Of a DNA stretch of 64,000 nt, positions 58,189-64,000 are shown piece by piece. Both the position numbers and the translations under genes were made by a program. Numbering within the stretch: the stretch's first letter is position 1; each line of letters begins with the position of its first letter. The notes under the pieces were generated by a model that saw nothing but the letters and a program-made list of their open reading frames with translations, was not told the origin of the DNA and ran no database searches. This DNA is from Rattus norvegicus (lineage: Eukaryota > Chordata > Mammalia > Rodentia > Muridae): positions 13,607,501 through 13,671,500 of the forward strand of contig NC_086023.1 in the NCBI RefSeq assembly GCF_036323735.1. Reading direction: 5' to 3'.

Positions 58189-59016
58189 GTTTTCCCCTGA
58201 CATTGAACAGGAACAATGCCACCTTGGACTTTCCTCATCTCAGCAGCAGCTTCGTGGGGCTCTGTAACCTCGGAAGTCAGCAAGCATCACTCAATTGATG
58301 TTCTTGCTCCCGATGGGAACAAACAAACAGCATAAAGGGAGTCGATCTTCCTTAGTGGTTTCTTAATTGATCCAAAAACATCTGTATATACCTACTGAGA
58401 TATATACTTGTGGATCAATATGATTGACTACTCTTACAGACTGTGCCTCTTCGACATTCCTATGAGAAATATGAGAAGTATCTATTACATACAGAGACGT
58501 GTCACTAAGGATAGAATATGAATTAGAGATAAGATTAACATTACCATGACCCTGTCAGTTGTTTTGTAATACACAGAAATAAGTGTGCCTGAAATAAAGG
58601 GCAGAGCAAACACACACAAAGTTCGGGAACTACGAGAGCATGTCCTAGCTTGCTCATTCTTTTCTGTGCAACCCCAGGATATTCCCTTTAACCTCATTGA
58701 ACCTTCCCTTTCTCATCTACAAAATAGAACTGCATTTATCCTTGGTGTAATGGTATCCTCATTTGTGTGAGGATCAACCAAACCAAAAATGTGTTTTAGC
58801 AGGCACGTTGGTCCTCAGCACTGTAGAAAATAGTGTTGCTAAATGTACTATGTAACACCACAAATAGTTGTTACTAAATATAGCTGTTAACTTATGAGCC
58901 ATTTTTGCGCTCTCTGTGGACCTGACCACCAATAATGCTCGAGCAACATGCCAGTGTCTATAGACGCTCCAGGGCAGCAGTAGATGTGACACGGTTTCTC
59001 CATTGTGTCCTCACAG
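57481..59016. other. End of intron 9, unassigned sequence
   Basis: Mostly unique; (TG)n at 58138-58188. Ends in the acceptor of exon 10. Confidence 0.45.
58138..58188. repeat. (TG)n microsatellite
   Basis: About 25 TG units. Confidence 0.97.
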
Positions 59017-59101
59017 GAGTTTGCAGCTCACAAAGCTGTGAAGGCACTTCGGTCAGTGCACGGGATACGGTACAGACATGGCCCTGCCTCCCAAACGTTG
59101 T
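59017..59101 (+). CDS. Cpa6: Carboxypeptidase A6, coding exon 10
   Basis: This 85-base exon (28 codons plus one base) lies between acceptor ttgtgtcctcacag and donor GTAAGT, 9,237 bases after exon 9. It encodes EFAAHKAVKALRSVHG and IRYRHGPASQTL, matching the M14A segment before the mobile tyrosine loop. The final base T joins AT at the start of exon 11 to form the codon of the Tyr248 equivalent (TLYVSSG), so the catalytic-loop tyrosine is split by an intron. It is about residues 348-375. No ORF of useful length shows this exon by itself; it was found by its match to the family and by phase continuity. Confidence 0.94.
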
Positions 59102-60145
59102 GTAAGTTTCCTGTGCATGTCGTATCAGAGCTGTGCCATGACTTCCCTTTAAGAAGCAAAATGTGCTCTCAATAAAGCAAAATTTGTGACTATCAGATTA
59201 GCCAAAGAAGATGGGAGAGTTGGTGCCTGTTTAGTTTCCCACAGCTTGACAGAAATCGGCATGCCGATTTAAACCAGTACCGAGCAGAGAACGTGCTAAG
59301 CAGGCGGTAATGACTGCAAGTCGAATTGAGATCCCTTGACAGTGGAAAGTACCCAAATGGGCTCCTTAAGCAATCTGTAAGGACTGTCAGTGTGGAAATG
59401 GCCTCAGGAAGATAATGAAGTAAATGGTTCATCTCGCCGGCAGCTTCCCTTTGTCCCCTTCCTTCGCCATCCCTGTTAGGAAATGCCATTTCAAACCCAG
59501 CTTCTTCATCTCGATTTCCTCTTGAAGGTCGGTTTTAAAGTATTTCTTTTATACAAAATCAAAAGGAATCAGTATGTGAAAAGAACTTGGATACTGTACG
59601 GTCTATTCTGGAGCTTGCCAGATGTGTTGTCCGATAGCCAGGGTATCAATTAATTCTGGTTTTTAATTTCTTCAAATGCAACATGAGTAACTGGATTACA
59701 TCATTCCTCATGACCTTCCAGATTCTACAATTTATTGTTACTGGGGAAATGTAGTGAGCAGTCGTGCATGTATGAATGTCTGTGTGTCCATGCCTTCACA
59801 TGCCGTGTATCTGTGTATACACACCGGCATCTGACTGTGTTCCTTCACAAGGCCGAACTTCTCCTTGGCCTCTTTACATGGTCTTACTGGCCTTCCCCTC
59901 ATCTTATCCCACAAAGGTGAACTGTCTGTTAATAAGTCAAATGAGTTAATCCTAAAAGTGAGAAGGGCACACACAGTGTCAATGGGTTGATTCCAAGCTC
60001 ATGATTTTTGGTCCATGCTGACTTCTAAGACGGTTTCTCCTGTCTCCCCTATCTTCCCACTTGTCTCCCTTTTCTTCTATCCCTCTACCCTTTTCTCTCT
60101 GACTCACCCTTCATCTACCCTCCTACTCACTCTCCCTTCCTCTCT
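59102..60145. other. Cpa6: Start of intron 10, unassigned
   Basis: Single-copy-looking; no repeat or ORF of interest recognised. Confidence 0.5.
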
Positions 60146-60235
60146 GATATGGTCTTGATAGATAGCCAAAGCTCACCTTAAATTTACCATCCCCCTGCCT
60201 CAACCCTAGCTACAGTGCCTGGCTATAGAGCTGCT
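60146..60235 (-). mobile_element. B1 fragment, antisense
   Basis: gatatggtcttgatagatag, ccaaagctcaccttaaattt, ccccctgcctcaaccctagc, tacagtgcctggctatagag. Diverged. Confidence 0.6.
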
Positions 60236-60637
60236 CTTTAATAGCTCTGTTGAAAGGGAAAGTAGCATTTATAAAACAGCACATCCCAGCCAATGCCGAC
60301 ATGACACCTATACTGAAATTTTAAAGTCATTGTCCAAGTCTTGCCAGCCTTTTCATCTTGGTGCAAAGACATAGCCACACTGTTATATTTACAGAGAACA
60401 ATCTGTTACCATAGAAATGAGCCTGCCACATCACCATGAGGTAATGCTTGGCACGTGCTACCTCTGACTTTGGCTTCTATTTGTTCTCTAGCCAGAGGGA
60501 CATTGAAGCCACAGCACAATTCTGTCCTTAGCCAAAGCCAAGGGAATCTGAGAGGTCCCTGGGTTGCTCGGCTGTCTTCTTCATATAATGAATCCATCCT
60601 ACTTGTCCTAGGAAATTGTATTAAAAGGCACACTGTT

Positions 60638-60740
60638 ACCAGGCATGATGGCACACACTTGGAATCTAGCACTTTGGAGGTAGAGGAGAAAAGACTGACA
60701 AGTCCATCTTGGTCTACATGAGTTCTGGGACAGTCTAGTC
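60638..60740 (+). mobile_element. B1 fragment
   Basis: accaggcatgatggcacaca, cttggaatctagcactttgg, aggtagaggagaaaagactg, ggtctacatgagttctggga. Confidence 0.75.
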
Positions 60741-60794
60741 TATAAAGCAAGTTTCAGGAAAGGTTAGGACAACATAGTCAGACTGTCAGGTTGT

Positions 60795-60880
60795 GTTGTT
60801 GCTGTTGTTGCTGTTGTTGTTGTTGGTGGTGGTGGTGGTGGTGGTGGTGGTCTTTGTGTGTGTGTGTGTGTGTGTGTGTT
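60795..60880. repeat. (TTG)n(TGG)n triplets followed by (TG)n
   Basis: GTT/GCT triplets to about 60825, nine or so GGT triplets to 60851, then (TG)n at 60857-60880. Confidence 0.95.
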
Positions 60881-60902
60881 CAGATGTGTGTGTGTTTAAA
60901 AG

Positions 60903-61030
60903 GCCTGGCAGTGATAGCACATGTCTTTAATCCTAGCACTTGGGAGACAGAGGCAGGCAGATCCCTGAGTTCAAAGCAAGTTCCAGGGCAGCCAAGGCCA
61001 CACAGAGAAATCCTCTCTTGAAAAACAAAG
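60903..61030 (+). mobile_element. B1 SINE
   Basis: gcctggcagtgatagcacat, gtctttaatcctagcacttg, ggagacagaggcaggcagat, ccctgagttcaaagcaagtt, ccagggcagccaaggccaca, cagagaaatcctctcttgaa, A-rich tail. Well preserved, in sense to Cpa6. Confidence 0.9.
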
Positions 61031-61062
61031 TGGAGAGGGACTTAGTGCTCTGTGATCAGTGC

Positions 61063-61400
61063 CCAGGGTTCAGGACTCAGTGTTCAGTGCTTAGGGGATA
61101 AAGTGTTTGCTGTACCAAATGTGAGGAGGAGAGTTTAAACCTCAGAACTCACATTAAAACCAGAATCAGCCGTAAGCATCTGCAATGCCAATATGCCTAC
61201 TCTAGGGTGGGAAGTGGAGACAGGAGAATCCCCAGCAGTCCGTGGGCCAGCTATACTGCCATATGCAGCTATAGACACCTATAAAGCCTGCGTTAACAAG
61301 GTGGAAGGCAATGAATGAGGTTATACTCTGGCCTCCACACACGTGCTGTGGCACATGCTCACAGGAACATGCACAAACATGTGCACGTGCATTTTTAAAA
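61063..61400 (+). mobile_element. B3-like SINE, diverged or composite
   Basis: gcttaggggataaagtgttt, gctgtaccaaatgtgaggag, ctcagaactcacattaaaac, then agacaggagaatccccagca and ctggcctccacacacgtgct. Longer than one B3. Confidence 0.6.
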
Positions 61401-61604
61401 AGTGATATGTTTGAGTAAATGAACGTGTTCTGGAGATTTAATAACAGTAGTTCATGTATAGCAAACTGGATCATAGAAATTTCAGGAAAGAAGGTACATC
61501 AAGATTTTTTTCTGTAAAATATTAATTCATTTAATAAATTATTCCTCTTGGGGCTTTTTTTCTAAACTCTACATACTAGGCCACTTAGGGGTATAAATAA
61601 GTAT

Positions 61605-61860
61605 AAAAATAATAATAATAGCTAACACATCCCAAGTGTTTTCAAGTGATTTAGTATTTCACGTAATTTTCAGAGCAACCGTTATGCAACAGGCGTTAGC
61701 ATTATCTTTTTTAAGGGAGTTTGAGGTGCAGGGAAGACAGGCAACAGGTGGAAGAAGTGGGTACCTAGCACACAGGCAACAGGTGAACGTGGGTACCTAG
61801 CACATAGGGTACCTTTAGTCAGTACCCTGTGCTTTTAGTTCTTGCCTGAAAAGTACAGCC
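61605..61860 (+). mobile_element. MIR element with internal tandem duplication
   Basis: ataataatagctaacacatc, agtgttttcaagtgatttag, ttttcagagcaaccgttatg fit the MIR 5' half. At 61736-61805 a unit of about 35-40 bases (gcaacagg, then gtgggtacctagcacaca) is duplicated. Confidence 0.65.
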
Positions 61861-63027
61861 TGTGAGGCCAGAGGAGCCAAAGACGAGAGTAACCAGAATG
61901 GACCGTTAGCTATGTTAAGTGCCATGAGAGGCTAAAAGACATATCTGAGAGGAGAACAAAAAAACAGAAAAGAAGATTAGATACAGGGTGGTTGGTGACC
62001 GTCAAGAACAAAGTTTACCACACAGGCAGAGACAAGAAGCAGACTAAAGTTTGAGGGTGCAGCCATCTTTCAATTCCCTTGAGTTCTCAAAACAAAATAA
62101 GGAGAGGGGAACCAGGTATGGTAACCAGGGGTGTGTGGCAACGTCATGAAGATTAGAGATTGTTGAGCGTCTTAACCAATGCAGATGTAAGGGGTGACAG
62201 AGACCTGAAGAGATTCACAGTACAGAGATGGCGGTATCACGTGGTATCAAGACAGGACACATGTATGGGGGGTGGGGGGAGCAGCATGTCTTCCTCTAAA
62301 CTAAAAAGGTTAAACTTGGGGTTCTAATATCATCGGAGGAGGTGATGCTTAACCACTTGAGGAGCAGAAGTAAAATGGCGAATCGGGTAAGCTGTGAAAG
62401 AGAAAGTTCGGTAAATGCCAGGTTGTGATGCAGCCTAGAGCACTGCCTGTGATTGGACAGTGCACACCACAGGCCCCTCCTCCACGAGGATGCTCTCTGA
62501 TGCCCTTCCCTGGATTGAAGTCAGAGAACCTGGTGGTAAATTGATCATTAGAGAAGCTGCAGCTTAGTGAGGACAGAGGAAGGCACTGGGAAGAGCGGGG
62601 GGAGTTTTAGTGAGATAGCTGTGCATGGCCAAGTGAGAGGAAACCACAGGAAAGCAGGGAAGGGTCTGGAAACTAAAGGTGGAAGGCAGGAAGGAACTCA
62701 ACAGGAGTAAGAGAGCACAGAAAGTGGAGGAGATAAGGGGACTTCGGGAGCCAGAATTCTGAATTTCCAGACCTTGAAAGGAAAGAACTGAGTAATAAGA
62801 ACAACAGAGGTTTCTCGCTGTAGACTGCTTATCGGTGGGTAAAGTGAGCGAGCAAGAGTGAAGATAAATGCTATGGGAACTGAGGTTGAGGAACTTTGAG
62901 GTCATCACACTGGCACGGCGTTAAGGCTTAGCTCAAAGACAACAGCAAGTGTGACTTGTAAGCTCCATGAGCCAGAGCCCGAAGAACTACCATTAGTGTA
63001 TTCTTCCAACGTTTCTTATAATTACTG
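61861..63027. other. Intron 10, purine-rich unassigned sequence
   Basis: No repeat recognised; 62560-62760 is purine-rich. The 114-codon minus-strand frame there has no known domain. Confidence 0.4.
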
Positions 63028-63155
63028 TGTTTGCAGCAGCTCGCATGTGGAGGGCAGAGGACAGCTACGTGGAATCAGTTCTCTCCTGCCTTTACATGGG
63101 TTCCATGAAGCGAACCAAGTCCTTTGCCACAAGAATTTTACCTGCTTAGCCAGCT
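63028..63155 (-). mobile_element. B3-like SINE, old
   Basis: catgtggagggcagaggaca, cagttctctcctgcctttac, catgggttccatgaagcgaa, then cctgcttagccagctatctt; antisense. Confidence 0.65.
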
Positions 63156-63232
63156 ATCTTAAATCATTCTTATTAAAGGGCTATTTCGTTGCAAGAATTT
63201 GGGAAGATTTGGTGAGCATGCATTTTATGCAC

Positions 63233-63234
<2 letters not shown>

Positions 63235-63281
<47 letters not shown>
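63235..63281. repeat. (TG)n microsatellite close to the exon 11 acceptor
   Basis: About 23 TG units, 52 bases before the start of exon 11. Confidence 0.97.
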
Positions 63282-63284
<3 letters not shown>

Positions 63285-63332
63285 ATTCATTCTTACTCCT
63301 TAGTGAAGTGATTCTTTCTTTTTAACTTTCAG

Positions 63333-63520
63333 ATGTAAGCTCTGGTAACTCAATGGATTGGGCTTATAAAAATGGAATACCCTATTCATTTGCTTTTGAA
63401 CTTCGAGACACTGGGTATTTTGGATTTTTACTGCCAGAGATGCTCATTAAACCCACCTGCACAGAGACCATGCTTGCTGTGAAGAATATCACAATGCACC
63501 TGCTAAAGAACTGTCCTTGA
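63333..63520 (+). CDS. Cpa6: Carboxypeptidase A6, terminal coding exon 11: catalytic Glu and stop
   Basis: The exon has 188 coding bases and starts after acceptor tttctttttaactttcag. It completes the split Tyr codon, encodes VSSGNSMDWAYKNGIPYSF, then AFELRDTGYFGFLLPEML, and ends HLLKNCP with stop TGA at 63518-63520. The Glu in FELRD is the catalytic base/acid, Glu270 of bovine CPA. The Met in NSMDW occupies the position of Ile255 of CPA (Asp in CPB), which fits the A-type preference for hydrophobic C-terminal residues. KNITMH contains a possible N-glycosylation site (NIT). Cysteines in PTC and NCP are near the end. The exon is intact and its length is as expected for the family. Confidence 0.97.
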
Positions 63521-63920
63521 GAGGAGCTTGCATCTAGCCTACCAATCCAGAGAAAGCAAATCCTGACCACAAGCTCCCTGGCAAATGTAACTGCTGAGAC
63601 TGGAAGGATCCATGGACCGTAAAGAATCTTTCATGCAATTCAACACTTTGCAACAACAGCAAAGTAGGGCACAGCCTACTTTGGTATGAGAAGAAAAATC
63701 ACTTTATATCCCTTTAGAGTCTTATTTGATTACAAGGGGGAGGGAATGTTTTCAAATTCCTTTGTCTCAAAAAGTGTACAAACTAATTGAGGATTTCCCT
63801 CCTCTCAACTGCTATGTCCTCGATTAAGACCTACACGACCAACAACATTTAATTACTTGGTTCTTATTTGAAGTGGAAACAATCAACTGTATTTCTTAAT
63901 AAATATATAATTTTTCAAAG
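63521..63920 (+). other. Cpa6: Cpa6 3' untranslated region
   Basis: About 400 bases lie between the stop codon and the presumed cleavage site. The region is AT-rich, has no obvious SINE, and ends shortly after the AATAAA signal. The exact cleavage position, placed about 15-20 bases after the signal, is inferred. Longer 3' ends beyond the window cannot be excluded. Confidence 0.75.
63898..63903 (+). terminator. Cpa6: Polyadenylation signal AATAAA of Cpa6
   Basis: A canonical AATAAA lies 378 bases after the stop codon in an AT-rich context and is followed downstream by T/G-containing sequence. It is the only full consensus signal in the 3' UTR I can see, so it probably sets the end of the main transcript. 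Confidence 0.8.
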
Positions 63921-64000
63921 ACTAACATTATTCACACATTCATCTCAGTTCAGTGCACTGTATACACCGATGAAAAGTTGGGCAGTGTCTCAATAGCCAT

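Overview
The window is a stretch of rodent nuclear genome, almost certainly brown rat (Rattus norvegicus). Two young ID SINEs (30292-30386 and 42976-43070, both minus strand) carry the BC1/ID head that is amplified in rat. The other repeats are rodent B1, B2 and B3 SINEs, rodent LINE-1 with about 605-base promoter monomers, MaLR-type LTRs, and long CA/TG microsatellites.

The only protein-coding gene I can support is the 3' half of carboxypeptidase A6 (Cpa6), on the plus strand. Five coding exons are present: 8695-8805, 9668-9758, 49577-49779, 59017-59101 and 63333-63520. The stop codon, the 3' UTR and an AATAAA signal at 63898-63903 follow. All four internal splice donors read GTAAGT, all acceptors are AG, and the reading phases join without a break. 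Together the exons encode the last 225 residues, including the substrate-binding Arg/Asn-Arg set, the third zinc-binding His, the Tyr on the flexible loop and the catalytic Glu. The first two zinc ligands lie upstream of the window. CPA6 is a secreted, matrix-bound M14 zinc carboxypeptidase that removes large hydrophobic C-terminal residues from peptides.

The rest is intron filled with repeats. In intron 6 (1-8694) an ancient L1 was hit by a B3-like SINE and then by a full-length rat L1 (613-7312) that is flanked by a perfect 16-base target-site duplication. That L1 has a two-monomer 5' UTR and recognisable ORF1 and ORF2, but stops and frameshifts disable both. Intron 7 is short and plain. 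Intron 8 is about 39.8 kb. It holds ancient L1 remnants on both strands, many B1/B2/B3 SINEs, several MaLR-type LTRs, a URR1-like hAT element, the two ID elements, an L1 tail with a 5' inversion, a 5'-truncated young L1 (39282-41372, minus strand) with a perfect 14-base duplication, and a 564-base TG/CTGTGT tract. Intron 9 (about 9.2 kb) contains a MIR, a compound GATA/CA microsatellite and a nest of two L1s. Intron 10 (about 4.2 kb) has B1/B3 SINEs, triplet and dinucleotide repeats and a MIR.

I found no new enzymatic system, RNA gene or CRISPR array. The most interesting points are structural: two near-identical L1 3' halves in inverted orientation that bracket Cpa6 exons 7-8; a perfect splice donor repeated in each L1 promoter monomer just upstream of exon 7; a degenerate 20-base minisatellite; and a possible extra N-glycosylation site in exon 9. 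Repeat family names were assigned by eye and are firmer at class level than at subfamily level.
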